Assembly: GCF_005938645.2 (NCBI RefSeq)
Contig: NZ_CP042171.1
Span: 6,262,001 to 6,326,000, forward strand
DNA length: 64,000 bases
Reading direction: 5' to 3'
Origin: Pedobacter sp. KBS0701
GTDB taxonomy: Bacteria > Bacteroidota > Bacteroidia > Sphingobacteriales > Sphingobacteriaceae
Part shown: piece by piece, positions 24,080 through 32,909 of the stretch
How positions within the stretch are numbered: the first letter of the stretch is position 1
Layout: every line of letters starts with the position of its first letter
Made by a program: the position numbers and the translations under genes
Notes under the pieces: model-generated
What the model was told of the DNA's origin: nothing
The model's database searches: none
The model's input: only the letters and a program-made list of their open reading frames with translations

Positions 24080-26956
24080 ATGAGCTTAAATATCCACTAC
24101 AAGGAAGATTTTCAAAATCGTCATATTGCACCAAATGAGGCAGATACAGCCGAAATGTTGCAAACTGTTGGCGTAAATTCTATTGATGAGCTGATTGAAC
24201 AAACTGTCCCGACGGCAATCAGATTAAAACAGCCATTAAATTTGCCTGCAGCAAAATCAGAAACTGAATATCTTGGTGCTTTAAAACAAACTTCATTGTT
24301 GAATAAAGTTTTTAAAAGCTTTATCGGTCAAGGTTATTATGATACCATTACCCCGGGTGTAATTTTACGGAATGTATTCGAAAACCCAGGATGGTACACA
24401 CAATATACGCCATACCAGGCAGAAATTGCACAAGGCCGTTTACAGGCTTTATTAAATTTCCAAACCATGGTTATCGATTTAACCGGAATGGAAATTGCCA
24501 ATGCATCTTTATTGGATGAAGGTACTGCTGCCGCTGAAGCGATGTTTATGCAATACAGTTTGCGTAAAAACCAGGCAGCTAAAAAATTCTTCGTTTCGGA
24601 ACTTGTTTTTCCTCAGACGATCGATATTTTAAAAACACGTGCTAATCCTTATGGTATTGAACTGGTTATCGGAAGTCATTTAGATTTCACTGCTACCGAA
24701 GAATTTTTCGGTGCAATTGTTCAATATCCGGCAGGAAACGGTGAAGTTTTCGATTATGCTGCTTTCGCATCGGCATTACACAGCCAAAATATTAAATTAA
24801 CGGTGGTTGCCGATATTTTAAGCTTAACCTTATTAACGCCTCCAGGCGAGTGGGGAGCTGATGTGGTAGTAGGTACAACACAGCGTTTGGGTATTCCAAT
24901 GGGTTTTGGCGGACCACATGCTGCATTTTTTGCAACTAAAGAAGAATATAAACGTAACATCCCTGGCCGTATAATCGGTGTAACCATCGATAGCCATGGC
25001 GATTACGCTTTACGTATGGCTTTGCAAACCCGCGAGCAGCACATCCGTAGAGATAAAGCCACTTCAAACATCTGTACCGCACAGGCATTATTGGCCATTA
25101 TGGCTGGATTTTATGCTGCTTACCATGGTCCGAAAGGATTAAAAGCCATTGCAGAACGTACACACGGTTTGGCTATCAGTTTAGCCTCTACTTTAAAAGG
25201 TTTAGGTTTTGAGCAGTTAAATTCTGCTTATTTCGACACCATTCGTTTCGATTTAGGCGATTTAAAAGGCGGTATCCATTCAGGATGTATCGATCACGAA
25301 ATCAACTTAAACTATGTTGGTAACGTAGCAACCATTTCGTTCGACGAAACCAGCACTTTCGAAGATGTAGCTTTAATTGCTAAAATCTTTGCAAAGGTTA
25401 AAGCTATCGCAGCAGATCAGGTTGAGGTGGTAGAAAATGTAGAAACCGTTATTCCAGCCGCTTTACAACGTACTTCGGCTTATTTAACACATCCAATTTT
25501 TAACTCGCACCACTCAGAACACGAGATGTTGCGTTATATTAAATCATTAGAAGCAAAAGATTTATCGCTTTGCCACTCGATGATTGCTTTGGGTAGCTGT
25601 ACCATGAAATTAAATGCGACAGCAGAGATGATCCCGGTTACCTGGTCTCATTTCGGTCGCATCCACCCGTTTGCCCCTGCCGATCAGGTATTGGGTTACT
25701 ATTCTGTTTTTAATGAACTGGATAAATGGTTAAGCGAAATTACTGGTTTTGCAGCCATGAGTTTACAGCCAAATGCTGGTGCTCAGGGCGAATATGCAGG
25801 TTTAATGGTCATTCGTGCTTATCACCACGATAGAGGCGATTTCCACCGTAACGTGGCCCTAATTCCAGCTTCGGCACACGGAACAAACCCTGCTTCTGCG
25901 GCAATGGCCGATATGAAAATTGTGGTGGTTAAATCTTTAGAAAACGGTAACATTGATGTAGAAGATTTAAAAGCTAAAGCCGAATTACATAAAGACAACC
26001 TATCGTGTTTAATGGTAACTTATCCATCTACACACGGCGTATTCGAAGAAAGCATTATCGAAATCTGCGAAACCATTCACGCTAACGGCGGACAGGTTTA
26101 TATGGATGGTGCAAATATGAATGCACAGGTTGGTTTAACAAGTCCGGCCAATATTGGTGCCGATGTTTGTCACTTAAACTTACACAAAACTTTCTGTATT
26201 CCTCACGGTGGTGGTGGTCCAGGTATGGGTCCAATTGGTGTGGCTAAACACCTGGTTCCTTATCTTCCAGGCCATGCTGTGGTTGATATTGATAAAGGAA
26301 AATCTATTTCTGCAGTTTCATCTGCACCCTGGGGCTCGGCTTCTATCCTGATCATTTCTCACGCTTATATTGCGATGATGGGTGCTGATGGTTTGACCAA
26401 TGCTACCAAATATGCGATTTTAAACGCAAACTACATGAAAGCGCGTTTAGAGCAACATTATCCGGTACTTTATTCAGGTGCTCAGGGTCGTTGCGCACAC
26501 GAGATGATTTTAGATTGCCGTTCGTTCAAAGCTTTCGGAATAGAAGTGACTGACATTGCAAAACGTTTAATGGATTACGGTTTCCACGCACCAACAGTTT
26601 CATTCCCAGTTGCGGGTACTTTGATGGTTGAGCCAACAGAATCAGAGCCTAAACATGAGTTAGACCGTTTCTGTGATGCCTTAATTGCGATTAAAAATGA
26701 AATTACTTCGGTTGAAAATGGCACTTTAGATAAAGTAGATAACCCATTAAAAAATGCGCCACATACGGTTTCGGTAATTACTGCTAACGAATGGGATCAT
26801 GCTTACAGCCGTCAAACCGCTGCGTTCCCGCTTTCATATGTGTTAGAGCGTAAGTTCTGGCCATCGGTTGGTCGTGTTAACGATAGTCATGGTGATAGAT
26901 CATTGATCTGTGCATGCCCTCCTGTTGAGAGTTATTTGGAAGAGATCGTTCCTTAG
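24080..26956 (+). CDS. gcvP: Glycine dehydrogenase (aminomethyl-transferring), glycine cleavage P protein
   Basis: A 958-residue pyridoxal-phosphate enzyme that decarboxylates glycine and passes the aminomethyl group to the lipoylated H protein. It is the single-chain form (fused P1 and P2), of normal length. The N-terminal half has YTPYQAEIAQGRLQ and DEGTAAAEA. The PLP lysine is in HLNLHKTFCIPHGGGGPG, split here as HLNLHKTF and CIPHGGGGPG. The C-terminus ends with GDRSLICACPPVE. Other gcv genes are not adjacent. Codon bias is strong. Confidence 0.98.
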   Translation: MSLNIHYKEDFQNRHIAPNEADTAEMLQTVGVNSIDELIEQTVPTAIRLKQPLNLPAAKSETEYLGALKQTSLLNKVFKSFIGQGYYDTITPGVILRNVFENPGWYTQYTPYQAEIAQGRLQALLNFQTMVIDLTGMEIANASLLDEGTAAAEAMFMQYSLRKNQAAKKFFVSELVFPQTIDILKTRANPYGIELVIGSHLDFTATEEFFGAIVQYPAGNGEVFDYAAFASALHSQNIKLTVVADILSLTLLTPPGEWGADVVVGTTQRLGIPMGFGGPHAAFFATKEEYKRNIPGRIIGVTIDSHGDYALRMALQTREQHIRRDKATSNICTAQALLAIMAGFYAAYHGPKGLKAIAERTHGLAISLASTLKGLGFEQLNSAYFDTIRFDLGDLKGGIHSGCIDHEINLNYVGNVATISFDETSTFEDVALIAKIFAKVKAIAADQVEVVENVETVIPAALQRTSAYLTHPIFNSHHSEHEMLRYIKSLEAKDLSLCHSMIALGSCTMKLNATAEMIPVTWSHFGRIHPFAPADQVLGYYSVFNELDKWLSEITGFAAMSLQPNAGAQGEYAGLMVIRAYHHDRGDFHRNVALIPASAHGTNPASAAMADMKIVVVKSLENGNIDVEDLKAKAELHKDNLSCLMVTYPSTHGVFEESIIEICETIHANGGQVYMDGANMNAQVGLTSPANIGADVCHLNLHKTFCIPHGGGGPGMGPIGVAKHLVPYLPGHAVVDIDKGKSISAVSSAPWGSASILIISHAYIAMMGADGLTNATKYAILNANYMKARLEQHYPVLYSGAQGRCAHEMILDCRSFKAFGIEVTDIAKRLMDYGFHAPTVSFPVAGTLMVEPTESEPKHELDRFCDALIAIKNEITSVENGTLDKVDNPLKNAPHTVSVITANEWDHAYSRQTAAFPLSYVLERKFWPSVGRVNDSHGDRSLICACPPVESYLEEIVP

Positions 26957-27349
26957 TAAGGTAGAAGGCAGGAAGGTAGAGGGTTTAAGGTTTTCCTTTC
27001 CACTACCTTAATTACTCCCGATCGTCATTGCGAGGAGGAACGACGTGGCAATCTATTTAGAAAAATTTTGAGCCTAGGTTCTTGCCCTCACGAACATATT
27101 GATCTGCAAGTTTTTATAATCCATTTTATAAAGCTTGCAGATTTTTTTTTGGAAATGAATACCAGTTTTTTATCGGAGGCTGGAGCCCTGCCATTCGCTT
27201 CAATCTTTTTGTGGTTTCTGCTCTCGTTATATCGTCATTGCGAGGAGGAACGACGAAGCAATCTTTTACTGTAAGTGCAAACAAAAAGGATTTTCGCTGC
27301 TGTCAGGTTTAGGAATGAAGGGTTGTAAGTAAAACCAATATTGCAATTG
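26957..27349. repeat. Intergenic region with families E, B and A
   Basis: AAGGTAGAAGGCAGGAAGG ... TTTCCACTACCTTA (26957-27010) is a word-like hairpin right after gcvP. GATCGTCATTGCGAGGAGG with AACGACGTGGCAATCT (27021-27056) is the 'GTCATTGCGAGG' subtype of family A. A full family B element spans about 27160-27312, and a second A copy (27231-27267) is embedded between its arms. No coding gene is supported. Confidence 0.65.
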
Positions 27350-27613
27350 TTAACTCTTTTGTACCTGTAGATAACTGGCATTTAAAAAATCGATAAGTTG
27401 GGTATAAAAGAATAACATATCTGCATTTGATTTGCCATCAGTAAATTCTGACATGTGATTTACCCAAGCCTTATAAAGCTCCCATACCGTTTCTCTTATT
27501 TCATGTATAGGATGATTTTCAAAAAAGTCCAATAGAACAATTTTTGGATCTTCTAGCTCCCTTTCGGTTAACGAATTTGGCTGAAAGTTAAGATTTGGAA
27601 TAACTTTTTTCAT
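27350..27613 (-). CDS. Hypothetical 87-residue protein
   Basis: A small acidic, mostly helical protein: MKKVIPNLNFQPNSL, then a Glu/Asp-rich middle (TERELEDPKIVLLDFFENH) and an aromatic C-terminal half (VWELYKAWVNHM, MLFFYTQLIDFL). No transmembrane segment, signal peptide or family I recognise. It is divergent from a small HTH regulator across an unusually AT-rich 160-base gap, so it could be that regulator's target or partner (inference). Confidence 0.6.
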   Translation of the reverse strand: MKKVIPNLNFQPNSLTERELEDPKIVLLDFFENHPIHEIRETVWELYKAWVNHMSEFTDGKSNADMLFFYTQLIDFLNASYLQVQKS

Positions 27614-27753
27614 ATCATTTACATTATAATCTACATCTAAGTTTGTATAAAGTTAATAAAAAATAATGTAATTAGTCAATAATATTAGTTATTAAATTAT
27701 TTTAATAATGTAATGATTCTTTTTTATGTGTTATAGCCTTATTTTATAAATAT

Positions 27754-27761
27754 TATATTTG
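27754..27761 (+). promoter_or_regulatory. Candidate -7 element TATATTTG
   Basis: Exact TAnnTTTG, 15 bases upstream of the ATG at 27777. It overlaps the alternative upstream in-frame TTG at 27759, which therefore cannot be the start if this promoter is used. Confidence 0.55.
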
Positions 27762-27776
27762 GGTTACCTATCAATT

Positions 27777-27989
27777 ATGACTAAAATCAACTATAATAGA
27801 ATAAAGGCCGCTCTAGCTGAAAAAGGGATTACCAATAAAGAATTGGCTGATGCATTAAAAATTGCACCGGAGACCGTATCTAGCTGGTGTACCAATACGG
27901 CTCAGCCTTCAATTAAAAGACTGTTTGATGTAGCAACATTTTTGGATGTTGAAGCAGGCGAGCTATTGGTTAGCTGGAGAAAGAGATAA
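27777..27989 (+). CDS. Xre/Cro-type helix-turn-helix regulator, 70 residues
   Basis: A minimal HTH_3 protein: INYNRIKAALAEKGITNKELA opens the fold (seen as RIKAALAEKG and TNKELADAL). APETVSSWCTNTAQPSI is the recognition helix region, and LFDVATFLDVEAGELL closes it. No sensor domain is attached. Such stand-alone repressors often act in toxin-antitoxin pairs or on a divergent neighbour, here the 87-residue hypothetical gene. The promoter at 27754 fixes the start at 27777. Confidence 0.85.
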   Translation: MTKINYNRIKAALAEKGITNKELADALKIAPETVSSWCTNTAQPSIKRLFDVATFLDVEAGELLVSWRKR

Positions 27990-28205
27990 TATATAGGGGT
28001 TGGAACAACTTTACATCCTATGCCTTTTTAGGTTTAGCACAAAAACCCTCTACCTTAAGCCTTCCTTCTACCTTTCTATTCACATAAAAAAGTAAACAGA
28101 TTAAACCTTAACACAATCCTGCAGTCAATAGAATGATTTTAAATAAATCCGATTATTTTTGAAAAAAGTTAACATAGGTCAATAACAAGAGATTGGTAGT
28201 TCATC

Positions 28206-28213
28206 TATATTTG
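28206..28213 (+). promoter_or_regulatory. YceI gene -7 element TATATTTG
   Basis: Exact TAnnTTTG, 25 bases upstream of the ATG at 28238, supporting that start over an in-frame codon at 28193. Confidence 0.6.
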
Positions 28214-28237
28214 TATCAAATTTTAAAAAACCAGAAA

Positions 28238-28825
28238 ATGAAATTAAAAATTAGCTCAATTTTTTTATTAGTGGCAGTAGTAGCATTGTCAGCCTTTAAA
28301 AACCCAACCAAACCAGTAACTTATACTGTAGACGCAGCAAAATCGACCATTACCTGGATTGGTAAAAAAGTAACAGGTTCTCACAATGGAACAGTGGCTT
28401 TACAATCAGGTAGCTTAGCCGTTAATGGTAAAAGTGTAACTGGTGGTACTTTTGTTATCGATATGACTTCAATTAAAGATGCTGATGGCAGTGCGAAATT
28501 AGAAGGTCACTTAAAAGCAGACGATTTCTTTGGTACAACTAAATTCCCAACTTCAACTTTCGTAATTACTAAAGTTGCTGGTTCAGGTGCTAACGTAACC
28601 GTATCAGGTAATTTAACCATCAAAGGTATCACTAAACCATTAAGCTTCCCTGCAACTGTAACGGTAAATGCAGATGGAACAGCTTCAGCTTTAGCTGGTA
28701 AAATCATTGTAGACAGAACTAAATATGACATCAAATACGGTTCAAAATCATTCTTCGATAGCATTGGCGACAAAGCAATTGATGATAACTTCGAATTGAC
28801 TGTTAAATTGGTAGCTAAAAAATAA
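28238..28825 (+). CDS. YceI family secreted protein
   Basis: A 195-residue protein with a signal peptide (about residues 1-20) followed by a complete YceI domain. It opens VTYTVDAAKSTITWIGKK (listed as YTVDAAKST and ITWIGKK). DLTSIKD-like MTSIKDADG, LEGHLKADDFF and a C-terminal DDNFELTVKL follow. YceI proteins are lipocalin-like beta barrels that bind polyisoprenoids in the periplasm. With carotenoid and polyprenyl genes in the window a link is tempting but unproven. It has its own promoter and a strong terminator. Confidence 0.93.
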   Translation: MKLKISSIFLLVAVVALSAFKNPTKPVTYTVDAAKSTITWIGKKVTGSHNGTVALQSGSLAVNGKSVTGGTFVIDMTSIKDADGSAKLEGHLKADDFFGTTKFPTSTFVITKVAGSGANVTVSGNLTIKGITKPLSFPATVTVNADGTASALAGKIIVDRTKYDIKYGSKSFFDSIGDKAIDDNFELTVKLVAKK

Positions 28826-28847
28826 TTATTTCCGTCTCGGAAAAAGG

Positions 28848-28877
28848 AAAGCCTCGACATTTGTTGGGGCTTTTTTT
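28848..28877 (+). terminator. Intrinsic terminator after the YceI gene
   Basis: AAAGCCTC pairs with GGGGCTTT (one G-T wobble) around a roughly 10-base loop and runs into seven T. It sits 22 bases after the stop. Confidence 0.8.
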
Positions 28878-28880
28878 GTT

Positions 28881-29086
28881 TAACCGCAAAGAGCGCTAAG
28901 CTTGACGCGAAGGAGAGCTAAGTTTTTAACCACTGAGTGCATTGAGTTTTACACAGAGGAACACAGAGACTCTATAGCTATAAGTACCCAGCTCTGTGAA
29001 CTTTTTGCCTTTTCTCTATGATCTTTGTGGTAAAAAAGCAACTCTGCGTGCTTTGAGCTTCTTCTTTGCGCGCTTTGCGGTAAAAA
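28881..29086. repeat. Dispersed repeat family C, nested inverted element
   Basis: The outer arms are TAACCGCAAAGAGCGCTAAG and TTGCGCGCTTTGCGGTAAA. Nested inside are TTTAACCACTGAGTGC ... CAGAGGAACACAGAG and CTCTATGATCTTTGTGGTAA. This is the largest C copy (about 205 bases) and suggests insertion of one element within another. It lies between a terminator and a minus-strand gene end. Confidence 0.7.
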
Positions 29087-29096
29087 ACGAGTTGGC

Positions 29097-29864
29097 TTAT
29101 CTAATCTTAAACCCGCCCTCAACAACATCAACAAAACCAGTTGCTGCGCTTTTACCATGGTAGAACAAACATTCCCAGTTTTCTTCTGCGGCTCTCTTTC
29201 CAAATTCTTTTCTTAATTCCATCGCCTTGCGACCGTCGAAATCATATTTGGCGATAAAGTTTTTAACCAGTTCTTCAGGCTCAGGTAAAACATCGCCACC
29301 AAAAAATACCTTTTGATTATCTTCCGTTAAAAGAAAAACCTGGTGATTTGGACAGTGTGCCCCTGTAAATTCGTAAGCAATAGTTTCATCCAATGCTCCA
29401 TCGCCTTCAACAAACTTCAATTGTGCGTTACGTTGTACAAAATCGAAAATATCGGTGTGGTAAGAAGATGAAGTGCTGCTAAATGCAGTTTCCCATTCAC
29501 CACGGTTAATTACATATTCTGCATCAGGGAAACTCAATTCAACTTTATCATTTCCTTGCTTGTGGATCATGCCACCTGAGTGGTCATAATGTAAGTGAGA
29601 CATTAAAACTTTAGTTACATCAGTGGGATCGAAACCTGCATTGCGGATATTTTTATGTAAAATCAGTTCACCATGGTCATCACTAAAACCTAAACCCGTA
29701 TCGAAAAGTACGAGGTCGTTTTTCAGTTCAACCAAAAAAGGCTGAACATTGATGAATAATGAAGCAGGTCTGTCTTTATAACTATGAGTAGCAGGGTCGA
29801 AAGGCACAAATTTCTTTGTTGCATCAACCGAATAGGTTCCTTCGAAGAGGGTGTGAACTTGCAA
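29097..29864 (-). CDS. MBL-fold metallohydrolase (lactonase-like)
   Basis: A 255-residue metallo-beta-lactamase-fold enzyme. The metal motif is SHLHYDHSGG, with a later FTGAHCPNH, FFGGDVLP and a C-terminal FYHGK. The layout resembles N-acyl-homoserine lactonase-type MBL proteins, but substrate specificity is not readable. No in-frame ATG exists between an upstream stop and the conserved start region. The start is therefore TTG at 29864, and a -7 element lies at 29889-29896. Confidence 0.88.
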   Translation of the reverse strand: MQVHTLFEGTYSVDATKKFVPFDPATHSYKDRPASLFINVQPFLVELKNDLVLFDTGLGFSDDHGELILHKNIRNAGFDPTDVTKVLMSHLHYDHSGGMIHKQGNDKVELSFPDAEYVINRGEWETAFSSTSSSYHTDIFDFVQRNAQLKFVEGDGALDETIAYEFTGAHCPNHQVFLLTEDNQKVFFGGDVLPEPEELVKNFIAKYDFDGRKAMELRKEFGKRAAEENWECLFYHGKSAATGFVDVVEGGFKIR

Positions 29865-30211
29865 AATATGAATCTTTTAATGTTTATACAAAGGTAACAA
29901 TCTAAACCTGAGTATTTGTTTTGGTAAAAGCTTGGATACTTCCTTTTTTTGTAAAATAGCATATTTAAATTTCTCTCATGAACCTCTGAATTATAATTTC
30001 CCATTCGCAATTCTCATTTGCAGAAAGGTATTGTAACGGTATGGATCTACCTTTGCCGATTGGTCTGGATGGTAAATGTGGAATGGACAATTTAGGGATT
30101 TCGAAGTAAAACCTAACTTTTTGTATTTAAATGCTTTGTACAATACCCCATTAAAGTTTACCACCAGCGTATTCAATTAAAATGTATATTTACTGTTCGG
30201 AGACAAAATAA
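29865..30211. other. Divergent intergenic region
   Basis: It holds the minus promoter at 29889 and a near-consensus plus box TATATTTA at 30185-30192 for recJ. In between lies word-like text (GAATTATAATTTCCCATTCG, CAATTCTCATTTGC). A 61-codon minus frame (29991-30176) runs into that text and is probably not a gene. Confidence 0.45.
29889..29896 (-). promoter_or_regulatory. Candidate -7 element TACCTTTG (minus strand)
   Basis: An exact TAnnTTTG on the minus strand, 24 bases upstream of the TTG start of the MBL-fold gene. Confidence 0.55.
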
Positions 30212-31912
30212 ATGGAAAAAAGATGGGTACTGGCATCAGATTGTAATGATGATACGGTAGCAAAAATAGCAGAACAACTTAACATTGACCGATCACTTGC
30301 ACAGATCCTCGTGCAGCGGAATATCTGTGATTTTGATCAGGCGAAAGATTTCTTCAGACCAGATCTTGATCACCTACATGATCCTTTTTTAATGAAGGAT
30401 ATGGACGTTGCAATCGCCCGTATCGAAACCGCATTAGCCACCCACGAAAAAATATTGATTTATGGAGATTACGATGTGGATGGTACCACTTCGGTAGCAC
30501 TGGCCTTCAGTTTCTTTTCGCAACTCACTAAAAATATAGAATATTATATTCCAGACCGCTATTTGGAAGGTTATGGCATTTCTACTGCTGGAATTGATTA
30601 TGCTAGCGAAAATGGATTCTCGTTAATTATAGCATTAGATTGTGGGATAAAATCGATCGATAAAATTGATTACGCCAATACTTTAGGCGTCGATTTCATT
30701 ATCTGCGATCACCATTTACCTGGAGATGAACTGCCTCAGGCCATTGCCGTTTTAGATCCAAAACGTTCAGATTGCGCATATCCTTTTAAAGAACTGGCCG
30801 GCTGCGGAATCGGGTTTAAACTGGCGCAGGCCTATGCGCAAAAGCATGAACTAGCAAAAGAAACCTATCTGCAATATTTAGATTTGGTGATGGTCAGTAT
30901 CGCGGCCGATATTGTTCCAGTAGTGGGAGAGAACAGAATTTTAGCTTATTATGGGCTGAAAAAACTCAACTCCAATCCTTGCGAAGGCTTACGCGCCTTA
31001 ATGGAAGTTTCAGGCAAAACCGAAAATTATACCATTACTGATGTGGTTTTCACATTAGGTCCGCGGATTAATGCTGCTGGCAGAATAGACCACGCTAAAC
31101 ATGCCGTTGCTATGCTACTCTGCCAGGTAGATAGTAACTCACTGGAGCAAAGCGAACTCATCAACCTTAAAAATACAGAACGCAAAACCTACGATCAGGA
31201 CATTACCCGTGAAGCTTTGGCTTTAATTGGCGAAAGTGATATCCTGATTAACAAAAAAACGACTGTCGTTTTTAACGAGAACTGGCATAAAGGGGTTATC
31301 GGGATTGTAGCTTCGCGTTTAACTGAAAAGTATTATCGCCCAACGATTGTATTAACAAAGTCTAACGGACATGTAGCAGGTTCTTGCCGGTCGGTAGTTG
31401 GTTTTGATTTATACGAGGCCTTAAGTGGTTGCGCTCATTTATTAGACCAGTATGGCGGGCATAAATTTGCTGCAGGCTTAACCATGCAACAACACAATGT
31501 AGATGCCTTTGCTGATAAGTTTGAAGAAATTGTGGCAGCAAGCATCACAGAAGAGCTGCTTACACCAATGATCAGGATTGACGCCGAAATCGAACTGGCG
31601 CAGATAGATGGCAAGTTTTACAGGGTTTTATCACAGATGGGGCCATTCGGACCAGAAAATATGGCACCTATATTTGTCACCCATAACGTATATCTCGCAC
31701 AGCATGCCATGGCAGTTGGCCAAAATCATTTAAAAATTAATATAAAACAACAAAATTCGCCTATTTTTGAAGGCATTGCTTTCGGGCTGGCCGAATTTCA
31801 AAACCTTTTACAACCAAAAGTACCTTTTTCGGTCTGTTATACGTTAGAAGAAAACGTATGGAAAGATAAGAAGCGTTTGCAGTTAAATATTAAAGGAATA
31901 AAAGTTAATTAA
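30212..31912 (+). CDS. recJ: Single-stranded-DNA-specific exonuclease RecJ
   Basis: A 566-residue DHH-family 5'-3' exonuclease that works in recombination and repair. DHH motifs are in order: IYGDYDVDGTTS near residues 86-97, ALDCGIKS, ICDHHLPGDELP, and GCGIGFKLA. The DHHA1 part has GHVAGSCRS and QYGGHKFAAGLT, and the C-terminal OB-like domain ends LQLNIKGIKVN. Length is normal. lptB follows on the same strand after a family A hairpin. Confidence 0.96.
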   Translation: MEKRWVLASDCNDDTVAKIAEQLNIDRSLAQILVQRNICDFDQAKDFFRPDLDHLHDPFLMKDMDVAIARIETALATHEKILIYGDYDVDGTTSVALAFSFFSQLTKNIEYYIPDRYLEGYGISTAGIDYASENGFSLIIALDCGIKSIDKIDYANTLGVDFIICDHHLPGDELPQAIAVLDPKRSDCAYPFKELAGCGIGFKLAQAYAQKHELAKETYLQYLDLVMVSIAADIVPVVGENRILAYYGLKKLNSNPCEGLRALMEVSGKTENYTITDVVFTLGPRINAAGRIDHAKHAVAMLLCQVDSNSLEQSELINLKNTERKTYDQDITREALALIGESDILINKKTTVVFNENWHKGVIGIVASRLTEKYYRPTIVLTKSNGHVAGSCRSVVGFDLYEALSGCAHLLDQYGGHKFAAGLTMQQHNVDAFADKFEEIVAASITEELLTPMIRIDAEIELAQIDGKFYRVLSQMGPFGPENMAPIFVTHNVYLAQHAMAVGQNHLKINIKQQNSPIFEGIAFGLAEFQNLLQPKVPFSVCYTLEENVWKDKKRLQLNIKGIKVN

Positions 31913-31925
31913 CTTATAAAATAAA

Positions 31926-31989
31926 TCGTCATCCTGAATTTATTTCAGGATCTCTTGAGTTAGATGATGAATCAAATTCAGCATGACGG
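31926..31989. repeat. Family A repeat, GTCATCCTGAA subtype, inverted element
   Basis: CGTCATCCTGAATTTATTTC faces AAATTCAGCATGACGG. GTCATCCTGAATTT and AAATTCAGCATGAC pair almost perfectly. It lies in the 89-base recJ-lptB gap and would fold as a hairpin in read-through RNA. Confidence 0.7.
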
Positions 31990-32001
31990 ATCGATAGATA
32001 T

Positions 32002-32742
32002 ATGATATTAAAAGCCGAAAATCTGGTTAAAAAATACAAGCAGCGTACCGTTGTAAACAACGTTTCCTTTAACGTAAGTCAAGGGGAAATTGTTGGCCTT
32101 TTAGGTCCGAATGGTGCAGGGAAAACAACTTCCTTTTACATGATCGTAGGTTTGATCAAACCAAATGAAGGCCGCATTTTCTTGGAAGAGGAAGACATTA
32201 CCGAAGATCCGATGTACCGCAGGGCACAAAAAGGAATCGGTTACTTAGCCCAGGAAGCATCTGTTTTTAGAAAACTTACTGTAGAAGATAATATCCTGGC
32301 CATCTTGGAAATGAGTAAATTGACGAAGGAAGAACAGCGAGATAAACTCGAAGAACTGATCAACGAGTTTAGTTTACACAAAGTGCGTAAAAACCGAGGC
32401 GATTTATTATCTGGTGGTGAACGTCGCCGTACCGAAATTGCCCGTGCTCTGGCCGCAAATCCTAATTTTATTTTATTGGATGAACCTTTTGCAGGGGTTG
32501 ACCCAATAGCAGTAGAGGAAATCCAGAGTATTGTAGCCAAACTGAAACATAAAAATATAGGTATTTTAATTACCGATCACAACGTACAGGAAACACTATC
32601 GATTACCGATCGGGCATACTTGCTTTTTGAAGGGAAAATTTTAGAACAGGGTGTTCCCGAAGTTTTGGCCGAAAACGAAATGGTTAGGAAAGTATATTTA
32701 GGATCGAACTTCGTATTAAAGCGGAAAAAATTTGATGTTTAA
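32002..32742 (+). CDS. lptB: LPS export ABC transporter ATP-binding protein
   Basis: A 246-residue ATPase that powers LptFG extraction of lipopolysaccharide from the inner membrane. Walker A is GPNGAGKTT and the Q-loop is YLAQEASVFRKLT. The signature is LSGGERRRTEIARALA and Walker B is FILLDEPFAGVDP. The ERRRTEIAR form and IGILITDHNVQETL are LptB hallmarks that separate it from amino-acid transporters. Partner genes (lptA, lptC, lptFG) are not adjacent. Confidence 0.96.
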   Translation: MILKAENLVKKYKQRTVVNNVSFNVSQGEIVGLLGPNGAGKTTSFYMIVGLIKPNEGRIFLEEEDITEDPMYRRAQKGIGYLAQEASVFRKLTVEDNILAILEMSKLTKEEQRDKLEELINEFSLHKVRKNRGDLLSGGERRRTEIARALAANPNFILLDEPFAGVDPIAVEEIQSIVAKLKHKNIGILITDHNVQETLSITDRAYLLFEGKILEQGVPEVLAENEMVRKVYLGSNFVLKRKKFDV

Positions 32743-32909
32743 TAATATTCAACAAACAATATTTAAATTAGAGTGTTGCCTATTTGCGACGTTAAACCAA
32801 AAGCTATAAATTTTACTGTGTATAAAAATCTCTTTTTATCCCCGTTAAACAAAGGGGCAGATGTGAAAATCTGTGGCAACATGATGCCCGTTAATTCTAA
32901 CATTTAAAG

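Noticed and set aside
27231..27267. CRISPR-like direct repeat suspicion (two GTCATTGCGAGG copies about 210 bases apart)
   Set aside because: Spacing is irregular, copies are nested in family B, and no cas genes exist; they are dispersed repeats.
29991..30176. 61-codon minus-strand ORF in the recJ upstream gap
   Set aside because: Its end is word-like intergenic text, it has no recognised motif, and it would overlap the recJ promoter region.
32743..32909. Possible small RNA between lptB and the GH3 gene (CCCC...GGGG and AGATGTGAAAATCT hairpins)
   Set aside because: Stems are short, there is no clear promoter or terminator, and nothing matches a known RNA family by eye.
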